Positions 1 through 13,346 of a stretch of DNA of 64,000 nt are shown one piece after another. Source of the stretch: Megascapheus bottae. Lineage: Eukaryota > Chordata > Mammalia > Rodentia > Geomyidae. The notes under the pieces were generated by a model. The model worked only from the letters and a program-made list of their open reading frames with translations. It searched no databases and was not told the origin of the DNA. Both the position numbers and the translations under genes were made by a program. How positions within the stretch are numbered: the stretch's first letter is position 1; each line of letters opens with the position of its first letter. Location: contig JANJXV010000049.1 in the NCBI GenBank assembly GCA_024803745.1, positions 1,014,501-1,078,500 on the forward strand, given 5' to 3'.

Positions 1-120
1 CCTTACCCTAACTCTAACCGTAAACCTAACCCTAACCACAACCCTAAACCTAACACTAACCCTATCCCTAACCCTAAACCTAACCGTTATCCTTATGTAT
101 CCCTAAGCCCAAACCTAACA

Positions 121-3100
121 CTAACCCTAACCCTAACCCTAACCCTAAGGCTAAACCTTACCCTTACCCTAACCCTAACACTAAACCTAACAGTAACCCT
201 AAACAAAACCCCTAACCCTATCCCTAACGCTAACCCTTACACTTCTTCTAACCCTAACCCTAACCCTAAGACTTACCCTTATCCTAAACCTTACCCTAAC
301 CCTAACCCTAACCCTAACCCTAACATTTACCCTTACCCTAAGCCAAACCCTAAACCTGATACAAACCCTAACCCTAACCCTAACCTTACCCTTTCCCTAA
401 ACCAAACCCTAAAGCTAACCCTAACCCTAACCCTAACCCTAACACCTAACCCTAACCCTTACCCTTACCCTAACCCTAACACTAACCTTAAATCCAACGC
501 TAAACCTAACCCTACCCCTTACCATATCCTTAACCCTAAAACTTACTTTTACCCTAACTATAACCCTAACCCTAACCCTCACCCTTATCATAACTCTAAC
601 CCTAACCCTAACCCTAACACTAACCCTAACCCCAAACCCTAACCCTTACCATAACCCTAACACTAAACCTAACGTCTAAACCTAACCCCAACCCTATCCC
701 TAACCACTAACCCTAACCCTTCCCTTAACCCTTACCCGTATCCTAACCCTAACCCTAACCCTAACACTAACCCTAACCCTAACCCTAACCCTAACCCTTA
801 CCCTAAACCTAAACCTAACCCTAACCCTTACCCTTACCCTAACCCTAAACCTAAACCTAATCCTAACCCTAACCCTAACCCTTACCTTACCCTAACCCTA
901 AACCTAACAGTAATCCTAACCCTAACCCTAACCCTTACCCTTACCCTAAGCCTAACCCTAACCCTAAACCTTACCCTTACCCTAACCTTAACCCTAACCC
1001 TTACCCTAAACTTAACCTTATCCCTAACCCTAACCTTTACTCTTACCTTAACCCTAACCCTAACCCTAACACTAACCTTTACCCTTACCCTAACCCTGAA
1101 CCGAAGGCTAACGCTAACACTAAACCTAACACTTACTCTTAGCCTAACCCTAACCATTACCCTAACCCTAACCCTAAACCTAAACCTAACCCTAACCCCT
1201 AAACCTAACCCTTAACTAAACCCTAACCCTAACCCTAACCCTTACCATTACACTAACCTAAATCTAAACCTAACCTGAACCCTAACCACAACCCTTACCC
1301 TAACCATAAGCTAACCCTTACCCTAAACGTAACCCTAACCCTAAACCTAACCTTACCCTAACGCTAAACCTAACCCTTACCGTTAAAGTAAGCATAACCG
1401 TAAACCCAACTATAACCCTAACCGTAACCCTAACCTTAACTCTAACCCTATCCCTAACCCTTAACCATACCCTAACCCTAACCCTAAACCTAAAAATAAC
1501 CCTAACCCTAACCATAACCATTACCTTTACCCTAACCCTAAACCTAACCCTAACCCTAACGCTACCCCTAACCCGGAACCCTAACCCTAAAAGTAACCCT
1601 AAACCTTACCCTTATCCTAAAACTAACCCTAACCCTAACCCTAATACTTACCCTTACCCTAACCCTAAACCTAACCATAACCCTATCCCTTACCCTAAAC
1701 CTAACTCTAACCCTAACCCTTACCCTTACCCTAATCCTAAACATAACCCTAACCCTAACCCTAACCCTTACACTAAACCTAACCCTAACCCTTACCCTAC
1801 CCATAACCCTAACACTAACCCTAATCCGTAACCTTACATAACCCTAACCCTAACCATTACCCTTAAACTAACGCTAACCATAACCCTAACCTTAACCCTA
1901 ACACTAACCCTACCCCTTACCCTAACCCTAACCCTAACACTTACCCTAAACTTAACCTTAACACTAACCCTAACACTTACCCTTACCCTAACGCTAATCC
2001 TAACCCTAACTCTAACCCTAACCCTTACCCTTACCCTAACCGTAACCCTAACCTTAAACCCAACACTAAACCTAATCCTAACCCTAACACTAACCTTCAC
2101 ACTTACCCTAACCCTAACCCTAAGGCTAATGCTAACCCTAACCCTAACCCTAACACTTACCCTAATCTAACCCTAACACTAAACCTTACCCTAACCCTAA
2201 CCTAACCCTTACCCTAACCCTAAACATAACCCTAACGCTAACCCCTAACCCTAAACCTTAACCTAACCCTAACCCTAACCCTAACCCTTACCCTTAACCC
2301 TAACCCTAACCCTAACACTTACTCAAACCCTAAACCTAATCCTAACTCTTACCCTTACCCTAACCCTAACCCTAAACTTAACCCCAACCCTAAACCTAAC
2401 CCTAACCCTAACCCTTACCCTAACACTTACCCTAACCCTAACCATAACCCTAACACTTACCCGTACCGGAATATTAACCCTAACCCTAACCCTTACCCTA
2501 ACACTAACACTAACCCTAACCCTAAACCTAACACTTACCCTAATCTAAACCTAACACTAAACCTACCCTAACCCAAACCTAACCCTTACCCTAACCCTAA
2601 ACATAACCCTAACGCTAACCCCTAACCCTAACCCTTAACCTAACCCTAACCCTAACCCTAACCCTAACCCTTACCCTTAACCAACCCTAAACCTAACTCT
2701 AACCCTAACCCTAACCAAAACCCTTAACCTAACCCTAAACCTAACCCTAACCCTAACACTTACCTTTAACCTAAACCTAAACCTAACTCTAACTTTAACC
2801 CTAACCCTAACCCTTACACTTCTTCTAACCCTAACCCTAACCCTAAGACTTACCCTTATCCTAAACCTTACCCTAACCCTAACCCTAACCCTAACCCTAA
2901 CCCTAACCCTAACATTTACCCTTACCCGAAGCCAAACCCTAAACCTGATACAAACCCTAACCCTAACCCTAACCTTACCCTTTCCCTAAACCAAACCCTA
3001 AAGCTAACCCTAACCCTAACCCTAACCCTAACACCTAACCCTAACCCTTACCCTTACCCTAACCCTAACACTAACCTTAAATCCAACGCTAAACCTAACC

Positions 3101-3184
3101 CTACCCCTTACCATATCCTTAACCCTAAAACTTACTTTTACCCTAACTATAACCCTAACCCTAACCCTCACCCTTATCATAACT
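121..3184 (+). repeat. 3.06-kb higher-order unit, copy 1
   Basis: This 3.06-kb stretch recurs directly downstream with the same order of variant hexamers. Internal order: a leader (121-235), block A (about 236-718, with CTTCTT at 242 and CCTGATACAAACC near 356), block B (about 719-2811, with TACCGGAATATT at 2464), and a second A-like block (about 2812-3184, with CTTCTT at 2819). Left of 121 the two copies no longer match. The copy has one extra CCCTAA near 770, so the offset to copy 2 is 3064 bp before that point and 3058 bp after it. Confidence 0.9.
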
Positions 3185-6100
3185 CTAACCCTAACCCTAA
3201 CCCTAACCCTAAGGCTAAACCTTACCCTTACCCTAACCCTAACACTAAACCTAACAGTAACCCTAAACAAAACCCCTAACCCTATCCCTAACCCTAACCC
3301 TTACACTTCTTCTAACCCTAACCCTAACCCTAAGACTTACCCTTATCCTAAACCTTACCCTAACCCTAACCCTAACCCTAACCCTAACATTTACCCTTAC
3401 CCTAAGCCAAACCCTAAACCTGATACAAACCCTAACCCTAACCCTAACCTTACCCTTTCCCTAAACCAAACCCTAAAGCTAACCCTAACCCTAACCCTAA
3501 CCCTAACACCTAACCCTAACCCTTACCCTTACCCTAACCCTAACACTAACCTTAAATCCAACGCTAAACCTAACCCTACCCCTTACCATATCCTTAACCC
3601 TAAAACTTACTTTTACCCTAACTATAACCCTAACCCTAACCCTCACCCTTATCATAACTCTAACCCTAACCCTAACCCTAACACTAACCCTAACCCCAAA
3701 CCCTAACCCTTACCATAACCCTAACACTAAACCTAACGTCTAAACCTAACCCCAACCCTATCCCTAACCACTAACCCTAACCCTTCCCTTAACCCTTACC
3801 CGTATCCTAACCCTAACCCTAACCCTAACACTAACCCTAACCCTAACCCTAACCCTTACCCTAAACCTAAACCTAACCCTAACCCTTACCCTTACCCTAA
3901 CCCTAAACCTAAACCTAATCCTAACCCTAACCCTAACCCTTACCTTACCCTAACCCTAAACCTAACAGTAATCCTAACCCTAACCCTAACCCTTACCCTT
4001 ACCCTAAGCCTAACCCTAACCCTAAACCTTACCCTTACCCTAACCTTAACCCTAACCCTTACCCTAAACTTAACCTTATCCCTAACCCTAACCTTTACTC
4101 TTACCTTAACCCTAACCCTAACCCTAACACTAACCTTTACCCTTACCCTAACCCTGAACCGAAGGCTAACGCTAACACTAAACCTAACACTTACTCTTAG
4201 CCTAACCCTAACCATTACCCTAACCCTAACCCTAAACCTAAACCTAACCCTAACCCCTAAACCTAACCCTTAACTAAACCCTAACCCTAACCCTAACCCT
4301 TACCATTACACTAACCTAAATCTAAACCTAACCTGAACCCTAACCACAACCCTTACCCTAACCATAAGCTAACCCTTACCCTAAACGTAACCCTAACCCT
4401 AAACCTAACCTTACCCTAACGCTAAACCTAACCCTTACCGTTAAAGTAAGCATAACCGTAAACCAAACTATAACCCTAACCGTAACCCTAACCTTAACTC
4501 TAACCCTATCCCTAACCCTTAACCATACCCTAACCCTAACCCTAAACCTAAAAATAACCCTAACCCTAACCATAACCATTACCTTTACCCTAACCCTAAA
4601 CCTAACCCTAACCCTAACGCTACCCCTAACCCGGAACCCTAACCCTAAAAGTAACCCTAAACCTTACCCTTATCCTAACACTAACCCTAACCCTAACCCT
4701 AATACTTACCATTACCCTAACCCTAAACCTAACCATAACCCTATCCCTTACCCTAAACCTAACTCTAACCCTAACCCTTACCCTTACCCTAATCCTAAAC
4801 ATAACCCTAACCCTAACCCTAACCCTTACACTAAACCTAACCCTAACCCTTACCCTACCCATAACCCTAACACTAACCCTAATCCGTAACCTTACATAAC
4901 CCTAACCCTAACCATTACCCTTAAACTAACGCTAACCATAACCCTAACCTTAACCCTAACACTAACCCTACCCCTTACCCTAACCCTAACCCTAACACTT
5001 ACCCTAAACTTAACCTTAACACTAACCCTAACACTTACCCTTACCCTAACGCTAATCCTAACCCTAACTCTAACCCTAACCCTTACCCTTACCCTAACCG
5101 TAACCCTAACCTTAAACCCAACACTAAACCTAATCCTAACCCTAACACTAACCTTCACACTTACCCTAACCCTAACCCTAAGGCTAATGCTAACCCTAAC
5201 CCTAACCCTAACACTTACCCTAATCTAACCCTAACACTAAACCTTACCCTAACCCTAACCTAACCCTTACCCTAACCCTAAACATAACCCTAACGCTAAC
5301 CCCTAACCCTAAACCTTAACCTAACCCTAACCCTAACCCTAACCCTTACCCTTAACCCTAACCCTAACCCTAACACTTACTCAAACCCTAAACCTAATCC
5401 TAACTCTTACCCTTACCCTAACCCTAACCCTAAACTTAACCCCAACCCTAAACCTAACCCTAACCCTAACCCTTACCCTAACACTTACCCTAACCCTAAC
5501 CATAACCCTAACACTTACCCGTACCGGAATATTAACCCTAACCCTAACCCTTACCCTAACACTAACACTAACCCTAACCCTAAACCTAACACTTACCCTA
5601 ATCTAAACCTAACACTAAACCTACCCTAACCCAAACCTAACCCTTACCCTAACCCTAAACATAACCCTAACGCTAACCCCTAACCCTAACCCTTAACCTA
5701 ACCCTAACCCTAACCCTAACCCTAACCCTTACCCTTAACCAACCCTAAACCTAACTCTAACCCTAACCCTAACCAAAACCCTTAACCTAACCCTAAACCT
5801 AACCCTAACCCTAACACTTACCTTTAACCTAAACCTAAACCTAACTCTAACTTTAACCCTAACCCTAACCCTTACACTTCTTCTAACCCTAACCCTAACC
5901 CTAAGACTTACCCTTATCCTAAACCTTACCCTAACCCTAACCCTAACCCTAACCCTAACCCTAACCCTAACATTTACCCTTACCCGAAGCCAAACCCTAA
6001 ACCTGATACAAACCCTAACCCTAACCCTAACCTTACCCTTTCCCTAAACCAAACCCTAAAGCTAACCCTAACCCTAACCCTAACCCTAACACCTAACCCT

Positions 6101-6242
6101 AACCCTTACCCTTACCCTAACCCTAACACTAACCTTAAATCCAACGCTAAACCTAACCCTACCCCTTACCATATCCTTAACCCTAAAACTTACTTTTACC
6201 CTAACTATAACCCTAACCCTAACCCTCACCCTTATCATAACT
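3185..6242 (+). repeat. 3.06-kb higher-order unit, copy 2
   Basis: Nearly perfect direct copy of the preceding unit. Landmarks: CTTCTT at 3306 and 5877, TACCGGAATATT at 5522. Differences noticed are few: one missing CCCTAA hexamer (near 3840), C1407 to A4465, a handful of other single substitutions (for instance around 4679 and 4711), and CGCTAA near 228 against CCCTAA here. Such low divergence inside an otherwise diverged array suggests a recent duplication by unequal exchange, or an assembly duplicate. Confidence 0.9.
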
Positions 6243-6364
6243 CTAACCCTAACCCTAACCCTAACACTAACCCTAACCCCAAACCCTAACCCTTACCATA
6301 ACCCTAACACTAAACCTAACGTCTAAACCTAACCCCAACCCTATCCCTAACCACTAACCCTAAC
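5870..6364 (+). repeat. Third, partial A block closing the 3.06-kb array
   Basis: The block starts as the A-like end of unit copy 2 and shares its variant CCCGAAGCC (near 5983) with the block at 2812. After about 6243 it runs on into sequence matching the right part of block A (about 605-718), including GTCTAAACC at 6321. Beyond about 6364 the match is lost. With the blocks at 236, 2812 and 3300 this makes four A-type copies. Confidence 0.8.
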
Positions 6365-7190
6365 ACTTACCCTTAACCTAACCCCTATCCTAACCCTAAC
6401 CCTAACCTTTACCCTAACCCTAACCCGAACCCTAAGCCCAACCCTTTCCCTAACCTAACCCTAACCCTTTTCCTTACCCAAACCCTAACCCTAAACCTAC
6501 CCTAACCCTAACCCTAACTCTAAACCTAACCCTTCCTCTTACCCACCCTAACCGAACCCTAACCCTAACCCTAACCCTAAACTTAACCCTAACCCTTACC
6601 CTAAACCTAACCCTAACACTAACCCTAACTCTAAACCTAACCCTAACCCTAACCCTAAACCTTACCCTTACCCTAACCCGAACCCTAAACCTAACTCTAA
6701 CCCAAACCCTACACCTAACACTAACCCTAACACTAACCCTAACCCTAACCCTTACGTAACCCTAACCCCAAACCTAACTCTAACCCTAACCCTAACCCTA
6801 ACCCCTAACCCTAACCCTACCCTAAACCTAACCCTTCCACTTATCCTAACCCTAAACTTAACCCTAACTCTTACCCTTACCCTAACCCCTACCCTAACCA
6901 TAACCCTAACCCTAAATCCCTACCCTAACCATAACCCTAACCCTAAACCTTACCCTAACTCTAACCCTAACCCTAACCCTGACCCTTACCCTAAACCTAA
7001 ACCTAACCCTAACCCTAACCCTAACACTTTCCCTTACCCTAACCCAAACCCTAACCCTAAACCTATCCCTAACCCAAACCTAACCCTAACCCTTACCCTA
7101 ACCCTAAACCTAAACCTAACCCTAACCCTAACACTAACCATAACACCTAACCCTAACCCTAAACCTAACCCTTATCCTAACCCTAAACTA
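6365..7190 (+). repeat. Degenerate hexamers, no higher-order copy noticed
   Basis: CCCTAA variants with several phase slips (CCTACCCTAA, ACCCACCC). I could not match this stretch to another place in the window and see no gene or other element in it. Confidence 0.6.
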
Positions 7191-7735
7191 ACCCTAACCC
7201 TAACCCTAACCCTGAACCTAACCCTAACCCCTAACCCTAAACATTACCATAACCCTAACCCTAAACCTAACCCTTACCCTTACCCTAACCCTAACCCTAA
7301 CCCTAACTCTAACCCTAACCCTAACACTAACCCTCACCCTTACCCTAACCCTAACCCTTACTCTAACCATAACCCTAAACTCAATCTTAACCCTAACCCT
7401 AACCCTAACCCTTACCCTTACCCTAACCCTAACCCTAACCCTCACACTTACCCTAACCCTTACCCTAACCCTAATCCTAACACTTACCCTATCCCTAACC
7501 TTAACCCTAACCACAACCATAACCCAGAGCCTAGCCCTAACCCTAACGCTTACCCTTACATTTACCCTTCCCTAACCCTAACCCTAACCTTAACCCCAAC
7601 CCTAAACCTAACCCTAACCCTAAGCATAACCCTAACCCTAACACTTACCCTTACCCCAACCCTAAGCCTTATCCAAACACTAACCCTAACCCTAACCCTA
7701 ACCCTTAAACTAACCCTAACATTAACCCTAACCCC
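7191..7735 (+). repeat. P module, isolated first copy
   Basis: Carries the ordered P landmarks: CTCAATCTTAA at about 7380, AACCCAGAGCC at about 7522, GCTTACCCTTACATTTACCC at 7548, TTAACCCCAACCC at about 7590, then CCCCAACCCTAAGCCTTATC and CTTAAACTAACC. The same order returns in the 19-41 kb region. This copy lies more than 11 kb from the next one. Confidence 0.8.
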
Positions 7736-7854
7736 TAACCCTAACCCTTAACCTTAACCTAACCCTAACCCTAAAACTAACCCTAACCATAATCCTAACC
7801 CTTACCCTTACCCTAAACCTATCCCTAAACATAACACCTAACCCTAACCCTGAC

Positions 7855-7960
7855 CCTAACCCTTACCCTAACCATAACCCTAACCCTAACCCTTACCCTA
7901 ACCATAACTCTAACCCTAACCCTAACCCTTACCATAACCCTAACCCTAACCCTTACTCTA
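7855..7960 (+). repeat. Short 30/36-bp tandem repeat
   Basis: CCTTACCCTAACCATAACCC and a close variant start at 7861 and 7891; shorter CCTTACC starts follow at 7927 and 7951. The period is five or six hexamers, so this is a local minisatellite inside the hexamer array. Confidence 0.6.
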
Positions 7961-8035
7961 ACCCTAACCCTAAACTTAATCTTAACCCTAAACCTAACCC
8001 TAACCCATACCCTTACCCTAACCCTAACCCTAACC

Positions 8036-8158
8036 GTCACCCTTACCCTAACTCTTACGTTAACTCTAACCCTAACCCTTACGCTATCCCTAACCCTAAA
8101 CCTAACCTCAACCTTAACCCTAAGCCTAACCGTAACCCTAAACCTTACCCTTACCCTT

Positions 8159-8160
<2 letters not shown>
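8036..8160 (+). repeat. W module, copy 1
   Basis: Contains CTAACTCTTACGTTAACTC followed by CCTCAACCTTAACCCTAAGC (from 8106), CTAACCGTAACC and a run of CCCTTA hexamers. The same order is seen near 21645 and 37145. Confidence 0.7.
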
Positions 8161-8189
<29 letters not shown>

Positions 8190-9109
8190 CCATAACACTT
8201 ACCCTTAACCTAACCCTAATTCTAACCTTAACCCTATCCCCTAACCCTAACCATAACACTTACCCTTACCCTAAACCTAAACCTAACCCTAACCCTAACC
8301 GTAACACTTTCCCTTACCCTAAACCTAAACCTTACCCTAACCCTAACCCTAAAACTTACCTTACCCTAAACCTAACACTAACCCTTACCCTTATCCTAAC
8401 CCTAACCCTAACCCTAACACTTACCCTAACCCTAACCCTAACCATAAACCTAACACTTAACCTAAGCCTAACCCTAAACCTTACCCTTACATTAAACCTA
8501 ACCCTAAACCTAACCATAACCCTAACACTAACCCTAACCCTTACCCTTAACTTAACCCTGACCCTAACCCTTATACTTACCCTAACGCTAACCCTAACCC
8601 CAACCTTAACCCTAACTCTAACCCTAACCCTTACCCTTACCCTAAACCTAACCATAACTCTAACCCTAACCTTAACCCTATCCTAACACTTACCCTAACC
8701 CTAACCCTAACCGTTACCCTAACCATAACCCTAACCCTAACCTTAACCCTAACCATAACCATAACCCTTACCCTTACCCTAACCCTAAACCTAACCCTAA
8801 GCCTAAACTTAACCCTAACCCTAACTCTAACCCTAACCCTTACCCTTATCCTAACACTAACGCTAACCCTAACCCTAACACTTACCCTTACCCTAACCCT
8901 AAACCTAACTCTTACCCTAACCCTTACCCTAACCCTAACCCTAAGCCTTACCTTTACCCTAATCATAAACCTAACCCTAACCCTAATCCTAACTCTAACC
9001 CTTACCTTACCCTAACCCTAACCCTAACACTAACCCTAACCCTAAACCTTACCCTTACCCTAAACCTAAGCCTAAACCTTACCCTAACCATAACCCTAAC
9101 CCTAACCAT
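8161..9109 (+). repeat. Degenerate hexamers with frequent CCCTTA and CCATAA
   Basis: Phase is well kept over long stretches, giving Val-Arg frames on - (8356-8966). I saw no clear copy elsewhere and nothing that resembles a gene. Confidence 0.6.
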
Positions 9110-9337
9110 AATCCTTACGCTTATCTTAATCCTAACCCTAACCCTAACCCTTACCCTTGCCCTAACACATACCCTTACCCTAAACCAAACCCTAACCCTA
9201 ACCGTAACCCTACACCTAACCCCAATCCTTACCCTTATCTTAACCCTAACCCTAACCTTAACCATAACCCTAACCCTAACACATACCCTTACCATAAAAC
9301 AAACCCTAACCCTAACCGTAACCCTAAACAAACCCTA
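9110..9337 (+). repeat. 114-bp tandem duplication (two copies)
   Basis: AATCCTTACGCTTATCTTAA at 9110 matches AATCCTTACCCTTATCTTAA at 9224. CTAACACATACCCTTACC at 9162 matches 9276. The offset is 114 bp, or 19 hexamers. The copies differ at several bases, so this duplication looks older than the 483-bp and 1107-bp ones. Confidence 0.8.
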
Positions 9338-10137
9338 ACCCTAACCCTAACACTAACACTTACCCTAACCCTAACCCTAAACCTAACCCTTACCCTTACC
9401 CTAACCGTAAACTTACCCCAACCCTAACCTAACACTAACACTAACCCTAAAACTAACCATTACCCTAACCCTAAACCTAAACCTAACCCTAACCCTAACC
9501 CTAACCCTTACCCTAACGCTAACCCTAAACCTAACCCTTACCCTAACCCTAAAACCAACCCTAACCCTAAACCTAACACTAGCCCTAACCCTTACCCTTA
9601 ACCATAACTTAACCCTAACCCTAAACCTAACCCTAACCCTTACCCTGAACCTAACCCTAACCCAAACCTTAACCCTAACCCTAACCCTAACCCTAACCTT
9701 AACCCTAACCCTTATCCTTACCCTAACCCTAACCCAAACACTAACCCTAAACGTAACCCAAACCCTAAACCTAATCCTTACCCTTACCCTAACCCTAACC
9801 CTAAACCTAAACCTAACCCTAACACTAACCCTAACCCTTACCCTAAAAATAACCCTGGCCCAAACCCTAACCCCTATCCCTTACTCTTACCCTAACCCTA
9901 ACTCTAACCTTACCCCTAACCCTAACACTAAACCTTACCCAAACCCAAACTCTAACCCAAACTCTTACCCTTACCCTAACCCTAACCCTAACCTTAATGC
10001 TAACCCTAAACCTAACTTTTCACTAAGCCTAACCCTAATCCTAAACCTAACCCTAAACCTAACCCTAACCCTTACCCTTTCGCTAAACCTAACCCTAACC
10101 CTAACACTTACCCTTACCCTAACCCTAACCCTAACCC
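9338..10137 (+). repeat. Degenerate hexamers with a CCCAAACCC-rich patch
   Basis: Around 9943-9972 lies CCCAAACCCAAACTCTAACC, which recurs near 15965. CCCTGG occurs at 9853. The remainder is ordinary degenerate array. Confidence 0.55.
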
Positions 10138-10620
10138 TAACCTAAACCTAACCCAACCCCTAAACCTAACACTAACCTTAACCCAAACACTAAACCTAAA
10201 CCTAACCCTTACCCCTACGGTAACCTAACCCTAAACCAAAACCTAAACCTAACTCTAAACCTTACCCTTACCCTAACCCTAACCCAAAACCTAACCCTAA
10301 CCCTAACCCTTAACCTAACACTAACCCCTAACCCTAACCCTAACCCTAACCATTACACTTATCCTAACCCTAACCCTAACCTAACACTTACTCTTACCCT
10401 AACCCCTACCCTAACCCTAACCCTAACCCTAACACTTACCCTAACCCTAACCCTAACCCTAACCCATACTCTTACCCTAAACCTAAACCTAACCCTAACC
10501 TAACCCTAACCCTTTCCCTTACCCTAGACATAACCCTAACCCTAACCCTAAAACTTACCCTAAACCTAACCCTAACCCTAACCCTTACCCTTATCCTAAC
10601 CCTAACCCTAACCCTAACCC
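10138..10620 (+). repeat. 483-bp tandem duplication, copy 1
   Basis: The unit starts at CCTAAACCTAACCCAACCCC (10141) and includes CCCCTACGGTAACC and CCTAGACATAACC. It is followed head to tail by a copy at offset 483 bp. Confidence 0.92.
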
Positions 10621-11101
10621 TAACCTAAACCTAACCCAACCCCTAAACCTAACACTAACCTTAACCCAAACACTAAACCTAAACCTAACCCTTACCCCTA
10701 CGGTAACCTAACCCTAAACCAAAACCTAAACCTAACTCTAAACCTTACCCTTACCCTAACCCTAACCCAAAACCTAACCCTAACCCTAACCCTTAACCTA
10801 ACACTAACCCCTAACCCTAACCCTAACCCTAACCATTACACTTATCCTAACCCTAACCCTAACCTAACACTTACTCTTACCCTAACCCCTACCCTAACCC
10901 TAACCCTAACCCTAACACTTACCCTAACCCTAACCCTAACCCTAACCCATACTCTTACCCTAAACCTAAACCTAACCCTAACCTAACCCTAACCCTTTCC
11001 CTTACCCTAGACATAACCCTAACCCTAACCCTAAAACTTACCCTAAACCTAACCCTAACCCTAACCCTTACCCTTATCCTAACCCTAACCCTAACCCTAA
11101 C
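10621..11101 (+). repeat. 483-bp tandem duplication, copy 2
   Basis: I noticed no base difference from copy 1 when reading the two side by side. The match stops at about 11101, where CACTTACC replaces CCCTAACC. The unit is 483 bp, not a multiple of six, so the hexamer phase shifts at the junction. Confidence 0.92.
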
Positions 11102-11102
11102 A

Positions 11103-12209
11103 CTTACCCTTACCCTAACCCTAAACCTAACCATAACCCTAAAACTTACCCTAACCCCAACTCTAACCCTAACCCTTACCCTTAACCTAATACTAAATAT
11201 AATCCTAAACCTAACACTAAACCTTACCCTTACCCTAACCCTAACCCTAACCCTAATCCCAAACCTAACCCTAAATCTTACCCTTACACTAAACCTAACC
11301 CTAACCCTTACCCTAACCATAACCCTAACACTAACCCTAAACCTTACCCTTACCTTAACCCTAACCCTAACCCTCAACCTTAACCAAACAGTAACCCTAA
11401 CCCTAACTCTAACCCTAACCCTAACCCTTACTCTAACCCTAACCCTAAACCTTACCCTAACCCTAACCCTAACACTAACTTTAACCCTAACCTAACCCTA
11501 ACCCTTACCCTAAACCTAAACCTAAACCTAGCCCTAACCTTAACCCTAACCAAACCCTATCCCTAACCCTTACCCTCACCCTAACCCTAAGCCTAAACCT
11601 CACACTAACTGTAACCCTAAACCTAACCCTTACCCTTACCCTAGCCCTAACCCTAAACCTAACTCTAACCCTAACCCTAACCCTAACCTAACCACGAACC
11701 CTAACCCTAACCTAACCCCGAACCCTAAACCGAACCATAACCCTAACACTAACCCTTACCCTTATCCTAACACTAACCGTAAACTAACCCTAACACTAAC
11801 ACTTACCCTTACCCTAACCCTAAACCTAACCCTAACCTTAACTCTTACCCTAACCATAACCGTAACACTAACCCTAACCCTTACCCTTACCCTAATCCTA
11901 AACCTAACCCTAACTCTAACCGAACCCTAACCCTTACCCTTACCCTAACCCTAACCCTAAACCTAACCCTAAAACTTACCCTTACCCTAAAGAAAACCCT
12001 AAACCTTACCCTTACCGTAAACCTAACCCTAACCCTAACCTTAACCCTAACTCTTACCCTTACCCTTTTGCTAAACCTAACCCTAACCCTAACCCTAACC
12101 CTAAACCACAAAGTAACCCTAAACATAACCCTTACCCTTACCCTAACCCTAACCCTAACCCCTAACCCTAACCATAAGCCTAACCCTTAACCTTACCCTA
12201 ACCCTAACC
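11103..12209 (+). repeat. 1107-bp tandem duplication, copy 1
   Basis: Landmarks: TACTAAATATAATCC at 11191, CCTCAACCTTAACCAAACAG near 11372, AACCACGAACCC near 11690, CCTAAAGAAAACCC near 11985. Copy 2 follows at offset 1107 bp. Confidence 0.92.
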
Positions 12210-13346
12210 CTTACCCTTACCCTAACCCTAAACCTAACCATAACCCTAAAACTTACCCTAACCCCAACTCTAACCCTAACCCTTACCCTTAACCTAATAC
12301 TAAATATAATCCTAAACCTAACACTAAACCTTACCCTTACCCTAACCCTAACCCTAACCCTAATCCCAAACCTAACCCTAAATCTTACCCTTACACTAAA
12401 CCTAACCCTAACCCTTACCCTAACCATAACCCTAACACTAACCCTAAACCTTACCCTTACCTTAACCCTAACCCTAACCCTCAACCTTAACCAAACAGTA
12501 ACCCTAACCCTAACTCTAACCCTAACCCTAACCCTTACTCTAACCCTAACCCTAAACCTTACCCTAACCCTAACCCTAACACTAACTTTAACCCTAACCT
12601 AACCCTAACCCTTACCCTAAACCTAAACCTAAACCTAGCCCTAACCTTAACCCTAACCAAACCCTATCCCTAACCCTTACCCTCACCCTAACCCTAAGCC
12701 TAAACCTCACACTAACTGTAACCCTAAACCTAACCCTTACCCTTACCCTAGCCCTAACCCTAAACCTAACTCTAACCCTAACCCTAACCCTAACCTAACC
12801 ACGAACCCTAACCCTAACCTAACCCCGAACCCTAAACCGAACCATAACCCTAACACTAACCCTTACCCTTATCCTAACACTAACCGTAAACTAACCCTAA
12901 CACTAACACTTACCCTTACCCTAACCCTAAACCTAACCCTAACCTTAACTCTTACCCTAACCATAACCGTAACACTAACCCTAACCCTTACCCTTACCCT
13001 AATCCTAAACCTAACCCTAACTCTAACCGAACCCTAACCCTTACCCTTACCCTAACCCTAACCCTAAACCTAACCCTAAAACTTACCCTTACCCTAAAGA
13101 AAACCCTAAACCTTACCCTTACCGTAAACCTAACCCTAACCCTAACCTTAACCCTAACTCTTACCCTTACCCTTTTGCTAAACCTAACCCTAACCCTAAC
13201 CCTAACCCTAAACCACAAAGTAACCCTAAACATAACCCTTACCCTTACCCTAACCCTAACCCTAACCCCTAACCCTAACCATAAGCCTAACCCTTAACCT
13301 TACCCTAACCCTAACCCTTACCCTTACCCTAACCCTAAACCTAACC
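12210..13346 (+). repeat. 1107-bp tandem duplication, copy 2 with 30-bp overhang
   Basis: Repeats all landmarks of copy 1, such as TACTAAATATAATCC at 12298, with no difference noticed by eye. Its last ~30 bp (13317-13346) begin a third copy, cut off at CCTTGACC. This fits unequal crossover or replication slippage between short CCCTTA/CCCTAA matches. The unit length is not a multiple of six. Confidence 0.92.

Noticed and set aside
1..120. Terminal telomere cap at the left window end
   Set aside because: The first 120 bases are as degenerate as the rest (TATGTATCCC, CCGTTATCC). No pure CCCTAA tract is present, and the window need not start at a chromosome end.
2464..2475. TACCGGAATATT as a junction to unique DNA
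   Set aside because: Only 12 bases depart from the hexamer and both sides continue as CCCTAA array; the same word is at 5522 as part of the 3.06-kb copy.
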